A stretch of DNA of 64,000 nt from Candidatus Rhodobacter oscarellae (GTDB taxonomy: Bacteria > Pseudomonadota > Alphaproteobacteria > Rhodobacterales > Rhodobacteraceae). The DNA lies in the NCBI RefSeq assembly GCF_001078595.1, contig NZ_LFTY01000002.1, positions 1,738,240-1,802,239 on the forward strand. Reading direction: 5' to 3'. Positions 25,089 through 33,120 of the stretch are shown piece after piece. Each line of letters starts with the position of its first letter. The stretch's first letter is position 1. A model generated the notes under the pieces. The model saw only the letters and a program-made list of their open reading frames with translations. It ran no database searches and was not told the origin of the DNA. Both the position numbers and the translations under genes were made by a program.

Positions 25089-25707
25089 ACTTCTCTATAA
25101 ACGCTTCAATCTCCAGCGCACGGATATCCGGCAGGGCGGCCTTATATTTTTCGCGCGGCCAGTCCCAGACGGCGATCTGTTGCAGCGCGTCAGCCTGCAC
25201 GGGCGTGAAGCGGCGCTTGATGACGCGCGCGGGCACGCCGCCGACCACCGTGTAGGGGGCCACGTCGCGGGTCGCCACTGCGCCGGCGCCGATCACCGCG
25301 CCGGTGCCGATGCTCACACCGGCGGTCACCGTCACGCCATGGCCGATCCAGACGTCATGCCCGATGGTGACCCAATCCGCCTTGCGCCATTCAAAGAAGT
25401 CCTGGTCGTCCTCGCCCAGCCCATAGGCCTCGGCCCGGTACACGCTGTGATGCTGCACCGCCCGCCAGGTCGGGTGGTTGCCCGGGTTGATCCGCGTCGC
25501 ATTCGCAATCGAGCACATCTTGCCAATGCTCGTCCATACTACATGGCAGTCCCGCGTGATGTAGGACCAATCCCCCATCGAGCCCGCCTTTAATATGGTT
25601 CCCTTGCCGACCTCGGTCCACATTCCCAGCTCGAAGTCACTGACGATGGCGTTTTCGTGGATCGTGGGGGCTTCGCTCAAGTGATGCTTGGATCCAGCGC
25701 CACTCAT
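25081..25707 (-). CDS. Hexapeptide-repeat acyltransferase of phosphonate clusters
   Basis: A 208-residue left-handed beta-helix acyltransferase. Hexapeptide turns run from about residue 15 to 165 ([27 protein letters not shown], then [48 protein letters not shown]). It resembles the DapH/chloramphenicol-acetyltransferase-like proteins repeatedly found in phn clusters (TIGR03308 type, from memory). The ATG at 25707 overlaps the phnE stop (ATGA), which selects it over longer frames. It may acetylate aminophosphonates or a pathway intermediate; this is not proven for the family. Confidence 0.85.
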   Translation of the reverse strand: MSGAGSKHHLSEAPTIHENAIVSDFELGMWTEVGKGTILKAGSMGDWSYITRDCHVVWTSIGKMCSIANATRINPGNHPTWRAVQHHSVYRAEAYGLGEDDQDFFEWRKADWVTIGHDVWIGHGVTVTAGVSIGTGAVIGAGAVATRDVAPYTVVGGVPARVIKRRFTPVQADALQQIAVWDWPREKYKAALPDIRALEIEAFIEKYG

Positions 25708-26561
25708 TTCGCCAGATCCGCCGTGCCAATCAGTTTCGTGCGGATCAGGCCCGATAGATAGTCGATCAGATAGACCATCGCGATGATCATAAAGATCATC
25801 GTCCAGGCCTGGTCCCAATGGTATGTGCTGATCCGGTCGCTGAGCAGGAACCCGATGCCGCCCGCCCCGACGATCCCCAGGATCGTGCCCGAGCGCACAT
25901 TGGATTCGAAGTTGTAAAGCAGGACCGACAGATGCACGGGCAGCACCTGCGGCATGATGGCGTAGCGGATGGACTGCGCCCGCGATCCGCCAGAGGCCAC
26001 CACGCCCTCGACGGGTTTCCTTGAGGTGTTCTCTAATGCCTCCGAGAAGAGCTTGGAGAACGTGCCGATCTCAGAGACCGCGATGGCCAGGATGCCCGGC
26101 AGCGGGCCCAACCCAAAGGCCCGAATGAAGATCAGCGCCAGGATCAGCGTCTCAAACGCCCGGATCACGTCATAGCCGCGCCGCGTGCCCTGGCGCAGCC
26201 AGAAGATGCGGTTGATGTTCTTGGCCCCCAGGAAGCTGAGCGGAAAGGCCACGATCGCCCCCAGAAGTGTGCCCATAAACGCCATCGCGATGGTCTCGCC
26301 CAGCGCCGTGAGGATCTCTAGCCACTCCGCCCAGGTCTGCCAGAGGTAGGGCGGGAACATGAAGGACATCACGCGGCCCAACCGGCCCAGCCCAACCCAA
26401 ATGCGTTCGGGCGAAAAGTTGAAGTCATAGAGACACCAAGCGAAGAGCCCAAAGAACCCGACCCAAAGCGCGATTTTGCGCGCGCGCACCAAGGGTGGGT
26501 CGCGGAACACCAGCGGATGTGCACCCATTGCAGCGTCTATTTGGTCTTGGGATGGGGTCAT
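25704..26561 (-). CDS. phnE: Phosphonate ABC transporter permease PhnE (distal)
   Basis: A 285-residue permease with six hydrophobic segments. [72 protein letters not shown] and the EAA-like loop [17 protein letters not shown] are the PhnE pattern. It overlaps its partner phnE upstream and the acyltransferase downstream by four bases each. Together with the other PhnE it forms a heterodimeric channel, as in many alphaproteobacteria. Confidence 0.9.
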   Translation of the reverse strand: MTPSQDQIDAAMGAHPLVFRDPPLVRARKIALWVGFFGLFAWCLYDFNFSPERIWVGLGRLGRVMSFMFPPYLWQTWAEWLEILTALGETIAMAFMGTLLGAIVAFPLSFLGAKNINRIFWLRQGTRRGYDVIRAFETLILALIFIRAFGLGPLPGILAIAVSEIGTFSKLFSEALENTSRKPVEGVVASGGSRAQSIRYAIMPQVLPVHLSVLLYNFESNVRSGTILGIVGAGGIGFLLSDRISTYHWDQAWTMIFMIIAMVYLIDYLSGLIRTKLIGTADLAK

Positions 26562-27496
26562 GCTGCAGGCCCTTTCTCCATTCCGATAACGCGGTGACGC
26601 AGCTTCTCGCTGCCGTAGTCGATCACCATCACGGTAACGAAGATGATGATGAAGAGCGCCGAGAGGTCGGTGTATTCCTGCAAAGACAGTGCCTCGCGGA
26701 ATTCCTGGCCCAGACCGCCCGCGCCCACATAGCCGATGATCGTCGACGCGCGGACGTTGATCTCGAACCGCAAGAGCGTGTAGCTGATGATGTTGGGCAT
26801 CACCTGCGGCACCGCGCCATAACGGATCTGATCAAACCAGGTGCCGCCGGCGGCCTTGACGCCCTCCAGGGGGCGCATGTCTATGTTCTCGTTCACCTCG
26901 GAGTAAAGCTTGCCCAGGGCGCCGGTGGCGTGCAGCCCGATGGCCAGCACCCCGGCCATCGGCCCGACCGAGAAGCAGAAGACAAAGATCAACGCCCAGA
27001 CCAGCTCTGGCACCGTCCGCGCGATCTCCAGGTAGCGGCGGCTGATCCACAGAACCCATTTGTTTGGGGCCAGGTTGCGCGCCGCGGGAAATGACAGCAT
27101 GAACCCGCCAAAGACGCCCAGCGCGGTTGCCATGAAGGCGATCAGGATCGTCTCGATGAGCAGGTTCGCCCAGACCCGCCAGCGCCAGAACCACTCGGCC
27201 AGATCGGCGCCCAAGCTCTCCCAGCGCAGCACGGGGAATGTCTTTTCGATGAACTCGCCCAGCCGCGGCAGGCCCGCCGGGAGGATCCAGCGCCACTCTC
27301 GCGAGCCGTCCTGGAGCGTGAACTGCGTCACCTTGAAGAAGTCGCCAAGCCAGGCCGAGAAGGTGAACGCAGCGAGGAAAATGAGGGACGCGACCAGCCA
27401 CATCGTCTTGGTGCGTCGGCGGAGCCCGGCATAGTCCAGCTCGAACTGGTCCAGCGGGCGCAGCGGCGTAACTGTCGGTTCTCCGATGGCGGTCAT
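26558..27496 (-). CDS. phnE: Phosphonate ABC transporter permease PhnE (proximal)
   Basis: A 312-residue permease. The start at 27496 (MTAIGEPTVTPLRPLDQFELDY) is chosen because codons upstream run into the palindromic repeat at 27524-27550 and the 3' end of phnD. Six hydrophobic segments are seen; IARTVPELVWALIFVFCFSVGPMAGVLAIGLHATGALGKLYSEVNEN and GTWFDQIRYGAVPQVMPN (EAA loop) mark it as PhnE. It overlaps the distal phnE by 4 bases. Confidence 0.9.
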   Translation of the reverse strand: MTAIGEPTVTPLRPLDQFELDYAGLRRRTKTMWLVASLIFLAAFTFSAWLGDFFKVTQFTLQDGSREWRWILPAGLPRLGEFIEKTFPVLRWESLGADLAEWFWRWRVWANLLIETILIAFMATALGVFGGFMLSFPAARNLAPNKWVLWISRRYLEIARTVPELVWALIFVFCFSVGPMAGVLAIGLHATGALGKLYSEVNENIDMRPLEGVKAAGGTWFDQIRYGAVPQVMPNIISYTLLRFEINVRASTIIGYVGAGGLGQEFREALSLQEYTDLSALFIIIFVTVMVIDYGSEKLRHRVIGMEKGPAA

Positions 27497-27523
27497 TGGG
27501 GATGTCCCGTGTCGTTTGGGGGG

Positions 27524-27550
27524 GTAGGATGGGGTTGAACCCCATCCTAC
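27524..27550. repeat. 27-bp perfect palindrome between phnD and phnE
   Basis: GTAGGATGGGGTT, one base, then AACCCCATCCTAC: 13-bp perfect arms. It lies 13 bases after the phnD stop and 28 bases before the phnE start. Sequences of this kind are frequent in roseobacter genomes as REP-like repeats (from memory). It could stabilise phnD mRNA so that the binding protein is made in excess over the permease. Confidence 0.75.
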
Positions 27551-27563
27551 GGTTGCCGCGCGC

Positions 27564-28478
27564 TTAGGAGTTGGAGCGACGCTCGCGCTTGAGCCAGGCG
27601 CGCATGTCAACGATCCACTGATAGCGGTCGTGGTCGACGCGCTCATAGCTGACTACGTTGTTCGGATTGTCGTCCGTCCAGTTTTGCAACAGGCGGAAGG
27701 CACTTTGATCTTTCTCGGGCATCTCCTCTATGGCCGAGGCCACCGCTTCGATCAATTCAGCAGGCAGGTTGGCACGGGCGGTAAACGGCCCGGTGGTGAT
27801 CTCGGGGCTTTCCCAGATCACGCAAATCTGGCCTTCGTCGATCATGCCTTTTTGGATCATTCGCTGCCAGCGTCCGTCGACTTCGTTGTTCTGCCACGTT
27901 GCCGCTGCGTCAAATGTGCCTTGCACAACACCGGCCACCCCGGCCTCATGGCTGCCGGAAAAGGGCGTGTCGGAGAAAAAGGTCTTCATGTCATACGATT
28001 GGGCAATGTTGAAAAAGGGCACAGCATACCCGGACGTCGAATCGGGGTCGGCAAAGGCAAGGACTTTGCCTTCTAGGTCGTCCAGCGACTCGTAACCAGA
28101 GTCGCAGCGCACCGTGACCACAGAGTAATAGCCGGTCGTACCATCGGCTTTCTTTGGCGTCAGAAACGGCATCACGCCACCATCCGTTGCGGTGTAGGCC
28201 GCCGCATAGGAGGAAGACCCCAAACGAGAAAACTCGATCTGATCGGCTGCCATTGCCTGGATCACGCCATCATAGCTGCCGGCGGTGAAGACCTCGACGT
28301 CAACGCCCAGTTCGCGCTCCAGATACTCGATGAACGGTGTCCAGCGTTTGATGCGGTCCTGTTCGTTCTCGCCCGACAGTATGCCGAACTTGATGACCTG
28401 ATAGTCCTCTTTCCAGTCCGCAGCGACGGAGGCCGTCGCCATAAGCGCTGCTATTGCGGTAGTTGCCAGAAATTTCAT
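27564..28478 (-). CDS. phnD: Phosphonate ABC transporter substrate-binding protein PhnD
   Basis: A 304-residue periplasmic protein with a signal peptide (LATTAIAALMATASVAAD). PhnD landmarks are KFGILSGENEQDRIKRWTPFIEYLERELGVDVEVF, LGSSSYAAAY, DLEGKVLAFADPDSTSGYAVPFFNI and FSGSHEAGVAGV (phosphonate-binding serine/threonine loop). It lies 37 bases downstream of phnC, in the order phnC-phnD-phnE-phnE. It is closer to the classical PhnD than the plus-strand copy. Confidence 0.92.
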   Translation of the reverse strand: MKFLATTAIAALMATASVAADWKEDYQVIKFGILSGENEQDRIKRWTPFIEYLERELGVDVEVFTAGSYDGVIQAMAADQIEFSRLGSSSYAAAYTATDGGVMPFLTPKKADGTTGYYSVVTVRCDSGYESLDDLEGKVLAFADPDSTSGYAVPFFNIAQSYDMKTFFSDTPFSGSHEAGVAGVVQGTFDAAATWQNNEVDGRWQRMIQKGMIDEGQICVIWESPEITTGPFTARANLPAELIEAVASAIEEMPEKDQSAFRLLQNWTDDNPNNVVSYERVDHDRYQWIVDMRAWLKRERRSNS

Positions 28479-28515
28479 GGGGTCTCTCCCTTGAGGTTGG
28501 ATTGGCGATTGAAAT

Positions 28516-29322
28516 CTATTGGGCGGGAACGGCGATGCTGCCTTGTGTGGAGGTCACGGCCTCGTTGAACTCGCGCAGGCCCTGGGTGCCGTAGATGTCG
28601 CGCACCACGTCATCGGTAAGCTGCGCCGCGGTGCCATCGAAGAAGATGCGCCCGGCGCGCATCGCGATGATCCGGTCGCAATAGGCGCGCGCGGTATCCA
28701 GCGTGTGCAGGTTCACCAGAACGGTCAGCCCGTCCTCTCTGTTGATCTGCCGTAGGCCGTCCATCACCAGCGTGGCGTTGGCCGGGTCGAGCGAGGCAAT
28801 CGGTTCGTCCGCAAGCATGATTTTCGGCCGCTGCACCAGGGCCTTAGCGATGGCCACCCTCTGCTGCTGACCGCCGGACAGGGTGCCCGCGCGCTGCAGC
28901 GCCTGCGGCACCAGGCCTAACCGGTCCAGCGCCTGCAGCGCCATCGTGCGCTCTGCATCGGTGAACTGCATCGCCATCGAGGACAGGAACCCATGCTCGG
29001 CGAGCCTGCCGATCAACACATTGGTCAGCACGTCCAGCCGGTCCACCAGGTTGAACTGCTGGAAGATCATGGCGCAGTCGCGCCGCCATTCCCGCAGAGC
29101 CTTGCCCCGAAGCGCGGTGATCTCTGTGCCGCCAAACGAGATCGCCCCCTCGGTTGGGTCGATCAGGCGGTTCACAAGCCGCAGCATAGTGGATTTTCCG
29201 GCCCCCGAGCGCCCTATGACGCCCACGAACTGGCCTGGGGAAATCTCCAGGCTGACATTGTCGACGGCGCAGGTCTCGTCAAAAAGCTTAGAGACGCTCG
29301 CCAAGGTAAGAGAAGCAGACAT
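28516..29322 (-). CDS. phnC: Phosphonate ABC transporter ATP-binding protein PhnC
   Basis: A 268-residue ATPase. Walker A GRSGAGKST, Q-loop MIFQQFNLVDRLDVLTNVLIGRL (PhnC typical), signature LSGGQQQRV, Walker B IMLADEPIASLDP, and VNLHTLDTARAYCDRI. First gene of the unit phnC-D-E-E-acyltransferase-stf0. The PhnF-type palindrome at 29338-29355 ends (relative to transcription) 15 bases before its ATG, strongly suggesting direct repression. Confidence 0.92.
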   Translation of the reverse strand: MSASLTLASVSKLFDETCAVDNVSLEISPGQFVGVIGRSGAGKSTMLRLVNRLIDPTEGAISFGGTEITALRGKALREWRRDCAMIFQQFNLVDRLDVLTNVLIGRLAEHGFLSSMAMQFTDAERTMALQALDRLGLVPQALQRAGTLSGGQQQRVAIAKALVQRPKIMLADEPIASLDPANATLVMDGLRQINREDGLTVLVNLHTLDTARAYCDRIIAMRAGRIFFDGTAAQLTDDVVRDIYGTQGLREFNEAVTSTQGSIAVPAQ

Positions 29323-29337
29323 ATACGACCCCCAGGA

Positions 29338-29355
29338 AATTCATTCGAATGAATT
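29338..29355. promoter_or_regulatory. PhnF-type operator, perfect 18-bp palindrome upstream of phnC
   Basis: AATTCATTCGAATGAATT is a perfect palindrome 16 bases ahead of the phnC ATG and between phnM and phnC. The same motif with 2 and 3 mismatches precedes phnF and the plus-strand phnD. GntR/UTRA regulators such as PhnF bind dyads of this length. Confidence 0.8.
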
Positions 29356-29419
29356 CTTGTCGTAACTCTGGGCGAGTCGTGTGAATGGGGGCTAACCAAT
29401 ATGTGACAGTTTAAAGAAC

Positions 29420-30580
29420 TTAAGCCGCCTTTTCGGCCGCTGCTGTCACATGCCGGACAGTGCCATTGGAGTGGATCACTTCACCGCGTAGCAAAACCTT
29501 GGCCACACGGTTCTCGGCGTCCACGATGGCGAGATCGGCACGCTTCCCAATGGCGATCTCTCCCCGATCGGTGAGCCCCAGGGCTTTGGCCGGGTTCGCG
29601 CTGGCAAGACGGGTCGCGCCAACCAGCCCGTCCGGGTCCTGCGCGGCCAAGGCATGGATCGCGGGCAAGATCGCCGCGGGGTGATAATCGGCGGCTAGGA
29701 TGTGCAAGAGACCTGCGGCATGGGCCTCCCGTGCCGAGAGGTTCCCCGAATAGCTTTGCCCGCGCATCGCATTCGGCGCGCCCATCGCGATCATGAGCCC
29801 GCGATCAACGGCGGTCTTGGCGGCCTCCATGGTGACGGGGAACTCGCTGATGACCGCGCCAATGTCCGCCATCAGGTTTGTTTTCTCGACCGTGTCGTCG
29901 TCATGGCTGGCCATGGCAACCGCCCGCGAACCGCACAGCCGCGAAACCTCTTGCAGGTTGCGCAGCAGCTGCTCTGCGGGGACCGCGGTATCGATGCGGA
30001 CCTGGACCTGCGCGCGCGCTTGTTCCTCTGACATTGAACCGGTGCGCATCCGGTAGGCAATGAACTTCTCGACATTGCGATACTGGCCTTGGCCCGGCGT
30101 GTGGTCCATCACCGACACAAGGTCCACGGCGCCTGCATCCAAGAGCCCCTCTAACGCGGCAATGGCATCCGTATAGGTCACATCAAAACGCGCATGGATG
30201 CGGTGATCGACGCGGGTATCTTGGATCGTGGTTTTCAGCGCCTGGATGATGCCGGTTGTGTGCTCGAACGAGCGGCGCTCGCCCTTGTTGGCCGTGCGCG
30301 AGAAGGATACGCCCGCATAGGCCGTCGTCACACCCGAAGCGGCAAGCCGCGCGTCCAGATGCGCGACCGCGACCCCCATCGGAAAGTCCACGCCGGGGCG
30401 CGGCTCTAGCTCGTGTTCGATCATGTCGCCATGCATGTCGATGAAGCCCGGATAGATCGTGTGACCTGACCCGGCGCCGGGCTGTTCGACAATCTCGGCG
30501 ATCATGCCGCCCTCGATCCGCAGGCAGCCATTCTCGACGACGCGGTCCGCCAGGACCAGCCTCATATCAGAAAGCCACAT
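29420..30580 (-). CDS. phnM: Alpha-D-ribose 1-methylphosphonate 5-triphosphate diphosphatase PhnM
   Basis: A 386-residue amidohydrolase that converts RPnTP to the 5-phosphate plus diphosphate in the C-P lyase pathway. Landmarks: GFIDMHGDMIEHELEPRPGVDFP (metal ligands), VMDHTPGQGQYRN, MASHDDDT, SEFPVTMEAA, GAPNAMRGQSYSGNLSA and LAADYHPAAIL. It overlaps phnL by 14 bases and is the last gene of phnFGHIJKLM. Its metal-site motifs all look intact, so this step should be normal even though PhnJ is not. Confidence 0.93.
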   Translation of the reverse strand: MWLSDMRLVLADRVVENGCLRIEGGMIAEIVEQPGAGSGHTIYPGFIDMHGDMIEHELEPRPGVDFPMGVAVAHLDARLAASGVTTAYAGVSFSRTANKGERRSFEHTTGIIQALKTTIQDTRVDHRIHARFDVTYTDAIAALEGLLDAGAVDLVSVMDHTPGQGQYRNVEKFIAYRMRTGSMSEEQARAQVQVRIDTAVPAEQLLRNLQEVSRLCGSRAVAMASHDDDTVEKTNLMADIGAVISEFPVTMEAAKTAVDRGLMIAMGAPNAMRGQSYSGNLSAREAHAAGLLHILAADYHPAAILPAIHALAAQDPDGLVGATRLASANPAKALGLTDRGEIAIGKRADLAIVDAENRVAKVLLRGEVIHSNGTVRHVTAAAEKAA

Positions 30581-31286
30581 CGTCTCTTACCTCTTCCCGT
30601 ATCGCGTTAGGGGTCAGATCAACGACGCGGTCGATCAGGTGAAGCACGTCATCGGGGTGGTGGAACACGCCGATCACCGCGGTGCCGTGCGCCTTGAGTT
30701 CAGCGAGCCTTGCAACCAGGGCGGCGCGGGCGTTGGCGTCCAACGAGGCGGTCGGCTCGTCCAGCAGTAGCAGCTTCTGCGGCAAAATCAATGTACGGGC
30801 GAGGTTGACCTTCTGCTGCTCGCCGCCCGAAAAAGTCGTGGGATAGGCGGGCCAAAGCTCGGGCTTGACGCCGAAGGTTTCCAGCGCAGCGCGGGCACGG
30901 TCCAGGGCCTCTGGGGTTGCGACACCGGCCAGGCGCAGCGGCTCGGCCACCAGCGCCTCGGCACTGACCCTGGGCCGCGCTGTCAGGAACTGCGTGACAA
31001 AGCCGATCTCGGTGCGCCGCAGATGCGCGATGTCCACATCCGCCGCGCGGGCCAGGTCAATCGGGCCATGGTCGGAATGAAACCGGATGACACCCGCCTG
31101 CGGCAGATAGCTGCGATAAAGCGTGCGTAGAAGCGTGGATTTGCCCGCCCCGTTTGCGCCCTTAAGAAGCAGGAACTCGCCAGCGGCCACGCTGAAGGAA
31201 ATCTCGTCAAAGGCGGCGATTTCCTTGGCAAGGTGATGCAGCGTGAAGCCTTTGGACAGGCCGTTGACGTCAAGAACTGTCGGCAT
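30567..31286 (-). CDS. phnL: C-P lyase accessory ATPase PhnL
   Basis: A 239-residue ABC-type ATPase without a membrane partner. It works with PhnG, PhnH and PhnI to attach phosphonate to ATP ribose. PhnL landmarks are SKGFTLHHLAKEIAAFDEISFSV, Walker A GANGAGKST, GFVTQFLTARPRVSAEALVAEPL, signature FSGGEQQKVNLAR and Walker B LLLLDEPTASLD. It lies after phnK, separated by a 128-base gap with two perfect palindromes, and overlaps phnM. Confidence 0.93.
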   Translation of the reverse strand: MPTVLDVNGLSKGFTLHHLAKEIAAFDEISFSVAAGEFLLLKGANGAGKSTLLRTLYRSYLPQAGVIRFHSDHGPIDLARAADVDIAHLRRTEIGFVTQFLTARPRVSAEALVAEPLRLAGVATPEALDRARAALETFGVKPELWPAYPTTFSGGEQQKVNLARTLILPQKLLLLDEPTASLDANARAALVARLAELKAHGTAVIGVFHHPDDVLHLIDRVVDLTPNAIREEVRDDVAF

Positions 31287-31333
31287 TCAGCGCCCTCTTG
31301 TGACTCGACCGCGCACCCACGGCTCCGACGCGC

Positions 31334-31380
31334 CGATTTCTTTAAAAGAAATCGGGCCGGAAACTTTCAAAGTTTCCGGC
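31334..31380. repeat. Two adjacent perfect palindromes between phnK and phnL
   Basis: First CGATTTCTTT-A-AAAGAAATCG (31334-31354), then GCCGGAAACTTT-C-AAAGTTTCCGGC (31356-31380), separated by one base. Arms are perfect (10 and 12 bp). The only sizeable gap in an otherwise overlapping operon holds them. They resemble a composite roseobacter repeat and could act as an attenuator or mRNA-stability element. Confidence 0.8.
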
Positions 31381-31414
31381 GCCGTCGCATCCATCGCATC
31401 GGTTGACATATCGG

Positions 31415-32212
31415 TCATAGCTTTGCGTGCACCAATTGCTGCGTATATGCGTGTTGCGGGTCTTGAAAGATTTGGTCCGCCAGCCCGGCCTCGACCACCG
31501 CGCCGCGCCGCATCACCATCACACGATCAGCCAACGTGCGTATGACACCCAGATCATGGCTGACGATTACCATTGTGATTTGGCGGTCCTGCTGCAGGCG
31601 CTTCAATGTGTCGAGCACAAGGGCCTGCACGCTAACATCCAGCCCGGTGGTGGGCTCATCCAGCAAAAGTAGCGCGGGCTCTAAGGCGATGGCCTTGGCC
31701 AGCTGCACCCGTTGCTGCATGCCGCCCGAAAGCTCAATCGGTGGCGCGTCGAGGCGCTCAAGTGGGAACTCGCTGGCCTCGAGCGCGGTGGTTGCCTTTT
31801 CACGCAGCACGGCAAAGCTGCGCTCGCCCGCCACCAATAGCCGCTCGGCCACGTTGCCGGAGGAGGAGTGCTTCATCAAAAGGCCCAGATGCGGGTTCTG
31901 GTAGACGATGCCGATGCGCGTGGCGCAGAGCATCCGCCGCGCGAACCGATCCAGCTCAAAGAGGTTCCCGGCCACATCTGGCAGATCCAGCGTGTAGCTG
32001 CCCGTGTCCGGCGTCTCTTCGAGATTCATCATGCGCAACAGCGTCGACTTGCCAGAGCCACTTTCGCCCACGACCCCCAGAACTTCACCCGGATAGGCGA
32101 TGGCCGAGACATCGCGCAAGGCGTGCACGTCGCTATAGGATTTCGACACGCTTTGGACCTGCAACAGGGGGCGTGTCTGGACTATCCGCGGGGCATCTAA
32201 AGCCAAGGTCAT
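31415..32212 (-). CDS. phnK: C-P lyase complex ATPase PhnK
   Basis: A 265-residue ABC-type ATPase that docks on the PhnGHIJ core at PhnJ in E. coli. Walker A GESGSGKST, IVYQNPHLGLLMKHSSSGNVAERLL (PhnK-type Q-loop region), signature LSGGMQQRV, Walker B LLLLDEPTTGLDVSV, and DPQHAYTQQLV at the C-terminus. Its ATG overlaps the phnJ stop (ATGA). ATPase motifs are intact, arguing that the complex is still used. Confidence 0.93.
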   Translation of the reverse strand: MTLALDAPRIVQTRPLLQVQSVSKSYSDVHALRDVSAIAYPGEVLGVVGESGSGKSTLLRMMNLEETPDTGSYTLDLPDVAGNLFELDRFARRMLCATRIGIVYQNPHLGLLMKHSSSGNVAERLLVAGERSFAVLREKATTALEASEFPLERLDAPPIELSGGMQQRVQLAKAIALEPALLLLDEPTTGLDVSVQALVLDTLKRLQQDRQITMVIVSHDLGVIRTLADRVMVMRRGAVVEAGLADQIFQDPQHAYTQQLVHAKL

Positions 32213-33120
32213 GACATTTTCCCGTCTTTGTACCAGGTCTCGCCGCGGGTCTCGCCGCCATCCTCAGCGGCGCGGATCGTCTTCACGCCCCATTCGCTGT
32301 CAGAGACCTCGTAGGCCGATGTCCCGTCATTCTGCGGGATCTCGTTCATGAAATAGCCGCGCGTGCCGGATCGGGTGCAGGTCAGGTCGCCGTGATCCTC
32401 GACCTTGTAGGGCACGTCGCTGAACACAAGCGGTTCGACGCGGGTAAAGGGCGGCACGGCGAAGATGCGCTTTTCGCGGCCCGCGGATAGGATCGTCAGA
32501 TGCCTGGCCATATGCTGCTTTGGCACGTCCCAGCGCGGGATCGGCGACGGGGTCATCACGTGACGGCCGTGCACCAGGCTGGGGTAGCTGGCACCCTGCA
32601 TCACCCGGCCTGAGCGCACGATCTGCTCGTAAAGCTGCAACCACATCCGCCCGTAATCCGCATCCGCATGCATCTGCCGGGCGATCGACATGTTGGGCTG
32701 GACCGAACGCAGGGGTTCGGGGTTGGGCACCTGCAAGACAAGCACCTGATCGTCGCGCAGGATCTCCTCTGGCACGCGGTGGCGCGACTGGATCAGACCC
32801 GCTTCAAGCGTATCCATCGTGGTCGGCGTTCCTGCCACGCGCGCGATGAAGCGGCGGATCGAGGCGGCGTTGACGCTGTCGTCTGCACCCTGGTCGATCA
32901 CCTTCACGCGGGTCCGCGGGTTCACCAGGGTCAAAGAGACCTGCAAACCGCCGGTCCCCCAGCCCCGGGCCATGGGCACCTCGCGGCTGGCATAGGGCAT
33001 CTGGCAGCCGGGCACCGCGATGGATTTGAGCATCTTGCGGCGCATCTCGCGCTTGGCGGAGGCGTCCAGGAAGCCATAGCTCAGCGCCTCCCAAGGCTTG
33101 GTGAGATCGGCCAGTTTCAT
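32209..33120 (-). CDS. phnJ: PhnJ-family C-P lyase subunit lacking the canonical Fe-S cysteines
   Basis: A 303-residue PhnJ homologue. In E. coli PhnJ the radical-SAM step uses Cys241, Cys244, Cys266 and Cys272. Conserved here are VPGCQMPYASREVPMARGWGTGG (with the glycine proposed to carry a radical), KVIDQGADDSVNAASIRRF, PSPIPRWD and AGREKRIFAVPPFTRVEPL. The following region reads DLTCTRSGTRGYFMNE and then EVSDSEWG where the canonical protein has CxxCG...VCSDTDYC. Only Cys248 remains of the four; the others align with Ser251, Val272 and Gly278. The whole protein has two cysteines (39 and 248). No frameshift is seen, and the stop overlaps phnK exactly as in a healthy operon. The start at 33120 overlaps the phnI stop. 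Confidence 0.88.
   Translation of the reverse strand: MKLADLTKPWEALSYGFLDASAKREMRRKMLKSIAVPGCQMPYASREVPMARGWGTGGLQVSLTLVNPRTRVKVIDQGADDSVNAASIRRFIARVAGTPTTMDTLEAGLIQSRHRVPEEILRDDQVLVLQVPNPEPLRSVQPNMSIARQMHADADYGRMWLQLYEQIVRSGRVMQGASYPSLVHGRHVMTPSPIPRWDVPKQHMARHLTILSAGREKRIFAVPPFTRVEPLVFSDVPYKVEDHGDLTCTRSGTRGYFMNEIPQNDGTSAYEVSDSEWGVKTIRAAEDGGETRGETWYKDGKMS

Noticed and set aside
32209..32460. Frameshift or sequencing error as a cause of the missing PhnJ cysteines
   Set aside because: Other frames in this region contain no CxxC or VCSDTDYC-like text, residues around the lost cysteines (S-D-S-E-W) still align, and the stop overlaps phnK correctly.
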